A stretch of DNA of 64,000 nt from Scilla litardierei (lineage: Eukaryota > Streptophyta > Magnoliopsida > Asparagales > Asparagaceae), in assembly GCA_030789695.1 (NCBI GenBank), contig CM061141.1, positions 171,630,807-171,694,806 on the forward strand, read 5' to 3'. The position numbers and the translations under genes are program-made. Positions 29,686 to 42,500 of this stretch are shown here, piece by piece (within the stretch, counting starts at the first letter, position 1; each line of letters begins with the position of its first letter). The notes under the pieces are model-generated. The model saw only the letters and a list, made by a program, of their open reading frames with translations. It was not told where the DNA came from and ran no database searches.

Positions 29686-31028
29686 CCTAGCTCACTCTAA
29701 TGGATGAAGAAGGGCATTCTAGGCCTCAAACGATCGAAATATTTGGTCATAAGCTTCCGATAGTGCGTCACCATCGTTTTCTACCGAAAAATTACAAGAA
29801 TTTACTCTTGGATTCAAAACACAAGCAATGGCACCCGTCTTTGATTTCTGGGACTCACACGGAATTCGTGGGAGTTTTGGAGGAATATTAGGACAAATAG
29901 AGAGTAAACGTGTTTTATATGCAGAGTGGATGTTGTTTCCTCTATTCCCACGTAATTTAAATTGGAATTGCCCGAAGTTGTACAAAATAGCAGGTTTGAA
30001 GTATTTTTCGATTTCTGGTTGCCCTAGCTCACTCTAATGGATGAAGGAGTGTAATCTTGGCCCCAAACGATCGAAATCTACCTTCCTAAGCTTCTGATAG
30101 TGTATCATCATCATTTTCTACCAAAAAACGACACGAGTTTACTCTTAGATTCAAACACAGGCAATTGCACCCGTCTCTAGTTTCTGGGACTCCGGAGGAT
30201 TTCGTGGGAGTTTTGGTGGACTATAAGGAGAAATGCAGAGTAAACGTTATTGCAATGCAGAGAGGAGGTTGTTTTCTTTATTCTCACGAAATTTCAATTG
30301 GAATTGCCAAACGGTTGACCAAAATAGATGGTTTGAAGCATTTTTCGATTTTTGGCTGCCCTAGCTCACTCTAATGGATGGATGAAGGCATTCGTGGCCC
30401 CAAACGATCGAAATATTCGTTTCTGAGCTTCCGACAGTTTTTCACCATCGTTTTATACCAAAAACTGCAAGAATTAACTATTGGATTATAGTCGAAGTAA
30501 TTGCACCCATCTCTGATTTCTGGGACTCGCACGGATTTCGTGGGAGTTTTGGAGGAATATGAGGACAAATAGAGAGCAAACGTGGTTTCTATGTGGAGAG
30601 GAGGTAGTTTTCCCAATTCCAATGAAATTTTAATTGGAATTTCCCAACGGTTGTCCAAAATAACTGATTTGAAGTATTTTTTGTTTCTGACTGCCCTAGC
30701 TCACGTTAATGGATGAAAGAGGGTAGTTTAGGCCTCAAACGATCGAAATCTTCATTCCTGAGCTTCTGATAGTGCGTCACCATCGTTTTCTACAAAAAAC
30801 TACACGAATTTTCTCTTGGATTCAAAATACAAGCAATTGCACCCGTCTCTGATTTCTGTGACTCGAACGGATTTCGTGGGAGTTTTGGAGGAATATGATG
30901 TCAAATGGAGAGGAAATGTTATTTCTATGGGGAGAGGAGGTTGTTTCCTCTATTCCCATGAAGTTTCAATTGGAATTGCTCAACATTTGCCCAGAATAGC
31001 AGGTTTGAAGCAATTTTCAATTTCTGGC
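29686..31028 (+). repeat. Satellite A array, about four monomers
   Basis: Same ~338-bp family and orientation as 16140-20836, with landmarks CTCACTCTAATGGATGAAGG near 29692 and 30029. It breaks at TTTCTGGC (31021-31028), where a LINE fragment begins. Confidence 0.95.
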
Positions 31029-31365
31029 ATAAACTACCTTTGACAACACAGCTCCAACTGTCATCATTTGCCTACACCTTACTATGTATAACCTGATCCT
31101 TGGCACGAAGAAGAGTAACATGTACATCACAAGGATTCCAACAAACCCACAATTGGCCATGAGGAGAAAACTCATAGTTATACAAGAACTGCCAAGAAGG
31201 AAGAACTTTACATGAGACCATCTCCACATTATGCTACTGCATATGAGTCACCACTACGCCACAAAAAGATAACCCATTTTCAGAAATAAAATTTCCCACC
31301 TCTCTTTGCGTCATGGGATTATTTAAAGCTCTAACATTCCAACAATAAAAAATCAGGGAAAATAA
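31029..31365 (-). pseudogene. LINE ORF2 N-terminal endonuclease fragment
   Basis: The minus-strand frame from about 31360 reads 'FYCWNVRALNNPMTQREV', the standard start of plant LINE endonucleases, and continues 'FISENGLSFCGVV', 'NYEFSPHGQLWVCWNP' and 'QVIHSKV'. Two TAG codons interrupt it. It stops at the satellite junction after about 110 codons, so the catalytic core and the RT are absent. Confidence 0.75.
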
Positions 31366-31384
31366 TGTAAGAGGTAACTTTCTC

Positions 31385-33223
31385 AAAATTTACCGCCAAT
31401 GACCCCGACGATGGGAGTTACGCTTCTTACCCTTATTCTTACCACCTGACCCCCTTTTATTCTTTTCCAATGAATCATTTGCTTTCCACGCCAAAGGGTT
31501 CCGCAAAATTGGCTCACTATCAGAAAACTCCCCACCACCAACATTTGTAGACAAATCAGGAGTGCACTCACCCTCCTCAAAGCAAACAGAATTGGTATCA
31601 AGAACCTCATCACTTTGTATTGGCTGATTACAACCCATCAACACATTACAATTCTCCTCTTGTGTTCCATCATCCCCATCTAAAACAACATTAGTATACG
31701 TCACCCCTTCCTTATGCTCATCACTAGAATCAGCAACCAAAACAATAGGAGAAGTTGTAAAAGAAGTCTACTTGCGAATCACCTTCGTCCACCCACCATT
31801 CTCATCAGAAATTGGGGCATGTTTCGAAACACCCTCAACACTCCCTTAGGTTTGCTTCCCCTAATCCTTCACCAGGACCCAAATCTTAGTAGGTTTAGGG
31901 TACATCTCTTGTTCATGCTTCTCACCATCATTCTAATGGATGGATGACATTGGCTAGTAGCATGCCCAAAAACCTCACATATATCACACTTAGTAGGAAT
32001 CCATTCAAAAACAGCCTTAATAGGGACCCAAACACCATTAGAGCAACATAAGTCAAAGTCCTGAATCAAATCCAGTGAAGCATCAATCTCAACACATACT
32101 CGGGCAAAGCTCAATTTAGAACGTGCTATAGTAACATGTCTATATATAATGGTCTCCTCACAGCACTTGCAACATAGCCCAACCCTTCTAGTGTCCAAAA
32201 TTCCAAGGGTATGTCATAAAGCCCGACCCAAATAGGTATCTTCTATAAATCCTCCTTAGAAAGTGTAAGATTTGGTTGCCATAGCTTAAGAACAAAAGGA
32301 CGATTAGCAATATGCCATGGAGCCCTCTCCAAAATGTTCATAGCTTGATCAATATTATCAAATTTGAAGAAGAAAAAACCATTTTTAGATGAAAAACCTC
32401 ACGTAGACCAAATTTGTCCCACAGTTTATGAGCAATTGTGTTGACCACCACATAGGGAGCTTCTTCCCTACAAAATACCCAATTAAAGTACTCTTCCACA
32501 TATCACAACCCATTGCTGAAACAGTTGCAAGAGGAGCAACCTTCACACGTTCACCTTCAGTGTTGGCCTCGAAAAATTTTAATTTTGGAAACACATGGCC
32601 CACACTCGCCCTTTGGCCCATTAACAACATCAACATAACTAGATGGAGATTTACTATCCTTGTTACCCAGATTCGTTGCATTATGAGAGCTATGGTCCCC
32701 TACCACAATATTATCACCATATAAGACATGTTCACCAGATTTAGAATTTAATATGCCCCCATTACTAGGAATATTACTTTCCAAAGTAGGAGAACTAGTC
32801 AAATTCGCATTAATGGCCTTGAATGCATCAGATTTAGACTTTAATACTCCCTCATAACAAGGAATATTGCTTTCCAAAGTAGGAGCTCACCATAGTCAAA
32901 TTTGAATTTGAACTAATAGCATTCCTTGCATCAGATTTAGAATTTAAAATGCCCTCATAACTTGGAATATTACTTTCCAAAGTAGGAGAAGATACCAAAT
33001 TAGAAATAAATGCCTTCCTTGCATCAAATTTAGCAAGATCCGACAGAGAAGGAAATTCACCATTCCTACAATCAATGTCATCCATTAATGTATTAATCGT
33101 GACATTGGAACTTCCAAAAATAGAAATTTCCAAATTTTGACCACCAACCACCGGAAGAACAGCTCCGCCACCCTCAACAACCTCACCTAGATGGCCTGTT
33201 AGAAACAACCACAGTGGAGACAA
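31385..33223 (-). pseudogene. LINE ORF1 (DUF4283-like, zinc knuckle), frameshifted
   Basis: The start is near 33223. The N-terminal part (to about 32557) contains three near-repeats of ~100 bp. The middle (about 32310-31990) reads in pieces as the plant LINE ORF1/DUF4283 domain: 'KIPIWVGLYDIPLEFW', 'LGYVASAVRRPLY', 'LSFARVCVEIDASLDLI', 'VWVPIKAVFEWIPTKC'. A CCHC knuckle 'CDICEVFGHATSQC' follows near 31960. The C-terminal part is acidic then basic (31390-31740). Frames change several times and stops occur, so it is a pseudogene. ORF1 normally binds LINE RNA. Confidence 0.75.
32738..33030. repeat. Three ~95-103-bp tandem repeats within LINE ORF1
   Basis: Three units with shared blocks GGAATATTACTTTCCAAAGT (AGGAG), 'GCATCAGATTTAGA' and 'CTCATAAC', translating on the minus strand as variants of 'SPTLESNIPSYEGILNSKSD'. 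Confidence 0.85.
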
Positions 33224-33518
33224 AGCATATTTCGAGAAGTGGGAAAACGAATTTGGGGAGCAGAGATGTAGGAAAATGAGGAGAGGATAGAGGAGGATGG
33301 GAGATGAGGAAGAGGAGGTAGTAAAACTGAAAATCGGTGGTACAAAGGAGAGGAGGAGGAGGAGGAGCTAGTAAAACCCCAGCCTAACCATTTTTGTTGT
33401 AGAAAATGAGGAGGAGGATGGGAGGAGGATGGGAGATGAGAAGGTTGGGAAATGAGGAGAGTATAAAGGAGGAGGGGAGGAGTATGGGAGGAGAGGATAT
33501 AGGTGGAGTTGTTTTGGC

Positions 33519-36500
33519 AGCTCACTCTAATGGATGAAGGAGGACATTCTAGACCCCAAACCCAAACGATCGAAATCTTCGTTCTTGAGCTTCCAATAGT
33601 GTGTCACCATTGTTTTCTACCCAAAAATGTAAGAATTTCTCTTGGATTCAAAACAAAAGCAATTGCACCCGTCTCTGATTTCTGGGACTCGCACATATTT
33701 CGTGGGAGTTTTGGAGGACAATGAGGACAAATGGAGAGTAAACGGTGTTTATATGTGGAGTGGATGTTGTTTCCTCTATTCCCACGTAATTTAAATTGGA
33801 ATTGCCCGACGGTTGCCCAAAATAGCAGATTTGAAGTACTTTTGGTTTCTGGCTGCCCTAGCTCACTCTAATGGATGAAGAAAGGCATTCTCGACCCCAA
33901 ACGATCGAAATCTTCATTCCTGAGCTTCTGATAGTGTATCACCAATGTTTTCTGCCGAAAAATGACAAGAATTTCCTCTTGGATTCAAAACACAAGCAAT
34001 TGCATCCGTCTCTGATTTCTGGTACTCGCGAGGATTTCGTGGGAGTTTTGGAGGTCTAAGAAGACAAATGTAGAGAAAACGTGGTTTCAATGCAGAGAGG
34101 ATGGTGTTGTCTTTATTCCAATGAAATTCCAATTGGAATTGCCCAACGGTTGTCCAAAATAACACGTTTGAAGTAGTTTTCGGTTCTGGCTACCTTAGCT
34201 CACTCTACTGGATGAAGGAGTGCATTCAAGGCCTCAAACGCTCGAACTATTCGTTTTTGAGCTTTTGTTGGTGCGTCAACATCGTTTTGTACCAAAATAC
34301 TACAAGAATTAACTTTTGGATTCAAAACACAAGCAAATGCACCCGCCTCTGATTTCTGGGACTCGTACGGATTTCGTGAGAGTTTTGGAAGAATTTGATG
34401 ACAAAGGAAGAGTAAAGGTTGTTTCTATGTGGAGAGAAGGTAGGTTCCCCTGTTCCCCCGAAATTTCAATTGGAATTGCCCAATGGTTGCCCAAAGTAGA
34501 AGGTTTTAAGCATTTTCCGATTTCTGGCTGCCCTAGCTCACTCTAATTGATAAAAGAGGGCATTTTAGGCCTCAAACGATCGAAATATTCGTTTCTGAGC
34601 TTCTGGTTGTTCATCACCATCGGTTTCTATCGAAAAACTCTGCAAGAATTAACTCTTGGAGTCAAAACTCAAGTAATTGCATCCGTCTCAGATTTCTGGG
34701 ACTCGCACGGATCTCGTGGTAGTCTTCCCAATTCCGACAAAATTTCAATGGAATTGTCCAACGGTTGTCCAAGGTTTGAAGTATATTTCGGTTTCTGGCT
34801 GCCCTAGCTCACTCTAATGGATGAAGGAGGGCATTCTAGGCCTCAAATGATCGAAATCTTCGTTCCTAAGCGCCGATAGTGTGTCACCATCATTTTCTAC
34901 AGAAAAACTATACAAATTAACTCTTGGATTCAAAACACAAGCAATTGCATCCGTCTCTGATTTCTGGACCTCACACGGATTTTGTGGGAGGTTTGGAGGA
35001 ATATGAGGTCAAATGAAGAGTAACGTTGTTTCTATTGGGAGAGAAGGTTGTTTCATCTATTCCCATGAAATTTCAATTGGGATTGTCCAACTGTTGCCCA
35101 AAAGAGTAGGTTTGATGCATTTTACGATTGAAATCTTCCTTCATGAGCTTCCCAATTTCGACGAAATTTCAATTGGAATTGCCCAACGGTTGTCCAAAAT
35201 AACAGGTTTGAAGTATTTTTCGGTTTCTGGCTGCCCTCGCTCATTTTAATGGATGAAGAAGGGCATTCTAGGCCTCAAATGATAGAAATGTTCCTTCCTG
35301 AGCTCCGATAGTGCGTCACCATCGTTTTCTACAGAAAAACTATTCAAATTAACTCTTGGATTCAAAACACAAGCAATTGCACCCGTCTCTGATTTCTGGA
35401 ACTTGCACAGATTTCGTAGGAGTTTTGAAAGAATATGAGGTCAAATGGAGAGTAAATGTTGTTTGTATTGGGAGAGAAGATTGCTTCATCTATTCCATGA
35501 AATTTCAATTGGGATTGCCCAACTGTTGCCCAAAAGATTAGGTTTGATTTGGTTTCTGCCTTCCCGCTCACTCTGATGGATGAAGGAGGGCATTTTAGCC
35601 CTCAAACGATTGAAATCTTCATGCATGAGCTTCCGATCGTGCGTCACCATCGTTTTCTATCGAAAAACTACAAGAATTTACTCTTGGATTCTAAACACAA
35701 GAAATTGCACATGTTTTTGATTTTTGGTACTCGCACGGATTTCATGGAAGTTTTAGAGGAATTAAAGGACAACTGGAGAGTTAACATTGTTTCTATGCTG
35801 AGTGGTGGTTGTTTCTTCTATTTCACCAAAATTTCAATTGGAATTGCCTAACGGTTGCCCAAAATAGGAGGTTTGAAGCATTTTTTAGTTTCTGGCTGCA
35901 CTAGCTCACTGTAATGGATGAAGGAGTGCATTATAGGCCTCAAACGATCGAAATCCTCCTTTCGGAGCTTCCAATAGTGCGTCACCATCGTTTTCTACCG
36001 AAAAACTACAAGAATTTACTCTTGTATTCATAACACAAGCTATGACACATGTCTCTAATTTCCAAAACTCGCACGGAATTCGTAGGAGTTTTGGAGGAAT
36101 ATGAGGACAAAAAGAGAGTAAACGTTGTTTGTCTGTGGAATGGATGTTGTTTCCTCTATTCCCACGTAATTTAAATTGGAATTACCCAACGGTTGCCTAA
36201 AATAGCAGGTTTGAAATATTTTTCTGTATCTGACTGCCTTAACTCACTCTAATGGATGAAGGAGGGCATCTAGGCCTCAAACAATCGAAATCATCGTTAC
36301 TGGGCTTCCGATAGTGCATCACCATCGTTTTCTACCAAAAAATGACAAAAATTTACTCTTGGATTCAAAACATAAGCAATTGCACACGTCTCTGATTTCT
36401 GAGACTCGCGAGGATTTTGTCGGAGTTTTGGAGGACTATGAGGACAAATGTTGAGTAAACATTTTTTCCAGTGAGAAGAGGAGGTTGTTTCTTTATTCCC

Positions 36501-39500
36501 ATGAAATTTCAATTAGAATTGCCCAACGGTTGCCCAAAAAAGAATGTTTGACACATTTTTTGATTTTTTGACTACCCTAACTCACTTAATGGACGAAGGA
36601 TGGCATTATAAACCTCAAACGATCGAAATATTCGTTCCTGAGCTATGTCACCATCATTTTCTACCGAAAAAACTGCAGAAATATTCGAAATACTTTGTGG
36701 GAGTTTTGGAGGAATATGAGGACAAATGGAGAGTAAACTTTGTTCTAGACGGAGTGGAGATTGTTTCCTCTATTACCACGAAATTTCAATTGGAATTGTC
36801 CAACGGTTGCCCAAAATAGAAGTTTAAAAGCATGTTTCGGTTTCTGGCTGCCTAGCTCATTCTAATGGATGAAGGAAAGCATTCTAGGCCTCAAACGATC
36901 GAAATATTCGTTCCCGAGCTTCCGATAGTGCGTCACCATCATTTTGTACTGAAAAATAAAAGAATTTACTCTTGAAATTAAAACACAAGCAATGGCATCC
37001 GTCTCTGTTTTCTAGGACTCACACGGAATTTGTGAGAGTTTTGGAGGAATATGAGGACAAATGGAGAGTAAACATTGTTTATATGCGGTGTAGACGTTTT
37101 TTTCTTTATTCTCTCGTAATTTAAATTGGAATTGCCCAACGGTTGCCCAAAATAGCACGTTTGAAGTATTTTTCGGTTTCTGGCTGCCCTAGCTCACGCT
37201 AATGGATGAAAGAGTGCATTCTCGGCCTCAAACGATCGAAATATTCGTTCCTGAGCTTCCGATAGTGTGTCACCATCGTTTTCTCCCGAAAACGACACGA
37301 ATTTACTCTTGGATTCAAAAACACAAGCAATTGCACCCGTCTCTACTTTCTAGGACTCGCGAGGATTTCGTGGGTGTTTTGAAGGACTATGATGACAAAT
37401 GTAGAGTAAATGTTGTTTCATTGCTAACATGAGGGTGTTATCTTGGTTCCCACGAAATTTCAATTGGAATTGCCCAACGGTTGCCCAAAATAGAATGTTT
37501 GAAGCATTTTTCGATTTCTGGCTGCCCTAGCTCACTCTAATAGATGGATGACATTCTAGGCCTCAAACAATCGAAATATTAGTTTCTAAGCTTTCGATAG
37601 TGCGTCGCCATCATTTTCAACCGAAATACTGCAAGAATTAACTCTTGGATTCAAAACACAATCGCACACGTCTCTGATTTCTGAGACTCGCACGAATTTC
37701 GTGTGAGTTTTGGAGGAATATGGGGACAAATATAGTGTAAACGTTGTTTCTTAATGGAGAGGAGGTTGTTTTCCCAATTCCAATGAAATTTCAATTGGAA
37801 TTGCCCAATGGTTGCCCAAAATAACAGGTTTGAAGTATTTTTCAGTTTCTGGCTGGCTTAGCTCACTCTAATGGATGAAGGATGGCATTCTAGGCCTCAA
37901 ACGATCGAAATCATCATTCCTGAGCTTCCGATAGTGCGTCACCATCGTTTTCAACCGAAAAATTTACAAGAATTTACTCTTGGATTCAAAACACAAGCAA
38001 TTGCACCCGTCTTTAGTTTCTGGGACTTGCGCAGATTTCGTGGGAGTTTTGGAGGAATATGATGACAAAAAGAGAGTAAACATTGTTTCTATGCGGAGAG
38101 AAGGCTGTTTCCTCCAGTCCCACGAAAATTCAATTAGCCCAAAATAGCAGCTTTGAAGCATTTTCCGGTTTCTGGGCACCCTAGCTCACTCTAATGGATG
38201 AATGAGGGTATTCTAGGTCTCCAACGATCGAAATCTTTGTCATGAGCTTCCAATAGTATGTCACCATCGTTTTCTACTGAAAAACTACACGAATTTACTA
38301 TTGGATTCAAAATCAGAGACTCACAAGGAATTCGTCGGAGATTTAGAGGAATGTGAGGACAAATTGAGAGTAAACGATGTTTCTATATGGAGAGGAGGAA
38401 TGTGGTTCACCATCGTTTTCTATCGAAAAACTGCAAGAATTTACTCTTGGATTCAAAACACAAGAAGTTGCACATGTCTATGATTTTTGGGACTCGCACG
38501 GATTTCATGTGAGTTTTGGAAGAATATGAGTACAAACAGAGAGTAAACAGTGTTTCTAGGGAGTAGAGGTTGTGGCCTCTATTCCCACGAAATTTCAATC
38601 GGAATTGCCCAAGGTTTGAAGCATTTTTTTGATTTCTGGCTGCCCTAGCTAGCTCTAATGGATGAAGGAGGGCATTCTAGGCCTCAAACAATCGAAATAT
38701 TTGTTACTGAGCTTTCGATAGTGCGTCACCAATGTTTTCCAACGAAATACTGCAAGAACTTACTCTTGGATTCAAAACACAAGAAATGGTACACGTCTCT
38801 GATTTCTGGAACTCGCACAGAATACAAGAAAGTTTGGAGGAATAAGAGGTCAAATGGAGAGTAAATGTTGTTTATATGCGGATAAGAGGTTGTTTCCTCT
38901 ATTCCCACGAAATTTTAATTGGAATTGCCCAACAGTTGCCCAAAATAGTTGGTTTAAAGTATTTTTTCGGTTTCTGGCTGCCCTTGCTCACTCTAATGGA
39001 TCAAGGAAGGCATTCTAGGCCTCAAACGATCAAAATCCTCGCTCCTGGGCTTCCGATAGTGCGTTATCATTGTTTTCTACCGAAAATTGCAAGAATTTAC
39101 ATTTGGATTCAAAACACAAGCAATGGCACCAGTCTCTGATTTCTGGGACTCGCACAGAATTCGTGGGAGTTATGGAGGAATATGAGGACAAATAGAGAGT
39201 AAACGTTGTTTATATGCGGAGAGGATGTTGTTTCCTCTATTCCCACTAATTTAATTTCGAATTGCCAAGCAGTTGCCCAAAATAGAAGGTTTGAAGCAGT
39301 TTTTGGTTTATGACTGCCATAGCTCACTCTATTGGATGAAGGAGGCATTATAGGCCTCAAACAATCGAAATCTTCGTTCCTGAGCTTTCAAAAGTGTGTC
39401 ACCATTGTTTTCAACAGAAAACGATACGAATTTACTCTTGGATTGAAAACTCAAGTAATTGCACCCGTCTCTGATTTCCGGGACTCGCGTAGATTTCGTG

Positions 39501-42500
39501 TGAGTTTTGGAGGAATATGAGGACAAAGGTACATTGTATCTATGCAGAGTGGAGGTTGTTTCCTCGATTCCCACAAAATGTCAATTGGAATTTCCCAACG
39601 GTTTCCCACGATAGAAGGTTTGAAACATTTTTCGGTTTCTAGCTGCCCTAGCTCACTCTAATAGATGAAGGAGGGCATTATAGGCCTTAAACAATCGTAA
39701 TCCTCGTTCCTGAGCTTCCGATAATGCGTCGCTTTCGTTTTCTACCGAAAACTATAAGAATTTACTCTTGGATTCAAAACGCAAGCAATGGCACATGTCT
39801 CTGATTTCTGGGACTCGTACGGAATTCGTGGGAGTTTTGGCGGAATATGAGGACAAGTGGAGAGTAAACATAGTTTGTCTGTGGAATGGATGTTGTTTCC
39901 TCTATTCCTCCATAATTTAAATTGGAATTGCCCAACGGTTGCCCAAAACAACAGGTTTGAAGTATTTTTCGGCTTCTGGCTGCCTTAGCTCACTCTAATA
40001 GATGAAAGAGTACATTCTAGGCCTCAAACGATCAAAAAATTTGTTCATGCGCTTCCGGTAGTGCGTCACCATCGTTTTCTACCGAAAGACGGCACGAATT
40101 TACTCTTGGATTCAAAACATAAGCTGTTGCACCCGGCTCTGATTTCTGGGACTCACGAGGATTTCATCGGAGTTTTGGAGGACTATGAGGACAAATATAG
40201 TGTAAACGTTGTTTCAATGTAGAGTGGATGTTGTCTTCTTTATTCCCACGAAGTTTCAATTGGAATTGACCAACGGTTGCCCAAAATGGAAGATTTGAAA
40301 CATTTTTCGATTTCTGGCTGTCCTAGCTCGCTCTAATGGATGAAGGAAGGCATTCTAAGCATCAAACGATCGAAATATTCCTTTCTGAGCTTTCGATAGT
40401 GCGTCACCATCATTTTCAGTCAAAATACTGCAAGAATTAACTCTTGGATTCAAAACACAAGCAATTGCACCCGCATCTGATTTGGGACTCCCACAGATTT
40501 CGTAGGAGTTTTGGAAGAATGTGAAGACAAATAGAGAGTAAATGTCATTTCTATATGGAGAGGATGTAGGTTCCCCTGTTCTTACGAAATTTCAATTGGA
40601 ATTGCCCAACGGTTTCCCAAAATAAGAGGTTTGAAGTATTTTTCGGTTTCTGCATGTCCTAGCTCGCTCTAATGAGTGAAGGATGACGTTCTAGGTCTCA
40701 AACAATCGAAATATTCGTTCCTAAGCTTCCAATAGTGTGTCACCATCATTTTCTACCGAAAAACTAAAAGAATTTTCTCTTGGACTCAAAACACAAGCAA
40801 TGGCACCCGTCTCTCTGATTTCTGGGACTCGCATGGAATTCAAGGGAGTTTTGGTAGAATATGAGGACAAATGGAGAGTAAACATTGTTGCTACATGGAG
40901 GGGAGGTAGTTTTCCCAAATTCGACGAAATTCCAATTGGAATTGCCCAACAGTTGTCCAAAATAACACGTTTGAAGTAGTTTTTGGTTCTGGCTACCTTA
41001 GCTCACTCTAATGGATGAAGGAGTGCATTCAAGGCCTCAAACGCTCGAACTATTCGTTTCTGAGCTTTTGTTGGTGCGTCACCATCGTTTTGTACCAAAA
41101 TACTACAAGAATTAACTTTTGGATTCAAAACACAAGCAAATGCACCCGCCTCTGATTTCTGGGACTCGTATAGATTTCGTGTGAATTTTGGAGGAATGTC
41201 ATGACATAGAAAGAGTAAACATTGTTTCTATGTAGAGAGAAGGTAGGTTCCACTGTTCCCACGAAATTTCAATTGGAATTGCCCAATGTTTGCCCAAAGT
41301 AGAAGGTTTGAAGCATTTTTCGGTTTCTGGCTGCCCTAACTTACTCTAATGGATAAAGAAGGGCATTCTAGGCCTCAAACGATCGAAATATTCGTTTCTG
41401 CGCTTCCTATAGTGAGTCACCATCGTTTTCTACCGAAATCAAAACACAAGCAATTGCACCCGCCTCTAATTTCTGGGACTCGCACGGATTTCGTGGGAGT
41501 TTTGGAGGAATATGATGACAAATGGAGAGTAAACGTTGTTTCTATGTGGAGAGGAGGTAGGTTCCCCTGTTCCCACAAAATTTCAATTGGAATTGTCCAA
41601 CGGTTGCCCAAAATAACAGGTTTGAAGCATTTTTCAGTTTATGGCTGCCTTAGCTCACTCTAATGGGTGAATGATGCCGTTCTAGGCCTCAAACGATCAA
41701 AATATTTGTTCCTGAGCTTCTGATAGTGCGTCACCTTTGTTTTCTACCCAAAAACTAAAAGAATTTACCTTGGATTCAAAACACAAGTAATGGCACTCGT
41801 CTCTGATTTCTGGGACTCGCACGAAATTCGTGAAAGTTTTGGAGGAATATGAGGACAAATGGAGAATAAACGCTGTTTCTACATGGAGAGGAGGTGGTTT
41901 TCCCTATTCCGACGTAATTTCAATTGGAATTGCCAAAGGTTGTCCAAAATAACACTTTTGAAGAATTTTTCGGTTTCTGGCTTCCTTAGCTCACTCTAAT
42001 GGATGAAGGTGGGCATGATAGGCCTCAAATGATCGAAATTTTCGTTCCTGAGCTTTTGATAGTGCGTCACCATCGTTTTCTACAGAAAAACTACAGGAAT
42101 TTACTCTTGGATTCAAAACACAAGCAATTGCACCCGTCTCTGATTTCGGGGACTCGTACGGATTTCGTGGGAGTTTTGGTGGAATATGAGGTCAAATATA
42201 GAGTAAACATTGTTTCTATGGGGAAGAGGAGGATGTTTCCTCTATTCCCATTAAATTTCAATTGGAATTGCCCAATGTTTGCCCGAAATAGACGGTTTGA
42301 TGTATTTTTCGGTTTCTGGCTGCCCTAGCTCACTCTAATGGATGATGGAGTGCATTCTAGGCCTCAAACGATCAACATCTTCATTCCTTAGCTTCCGATA
42401 GTGCGTCACCATCATTGTCTACCGAGAAACTGCAAGAATTTACTCTTGGATTTAAAACGCAATAAATTGCACTTGTCTCTGCTTTTTGGGACTCGCACAG

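Larger units (their letters stand above)
31029..33518 (-). mobile_element. LINE fragment: ORF1 plus start of endonuclease, 3' part missing
   Basis: Read on the minus strand: a pyrimidine-rich leader (33224-33518), ORF1 with a DUF4283-like region and CCHC knuckle, then the first ~100 codons of an AP-type endonuclease. It stops at 31029 with no RT and no 3' tail. The bases TGGC occur at both borders (31025-31028, 33515-33518) and could be a short target duplication or microhomology. Six bases of the satellite monomer (TGCCCT) are absent at the junction. Confidence 0.8.
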
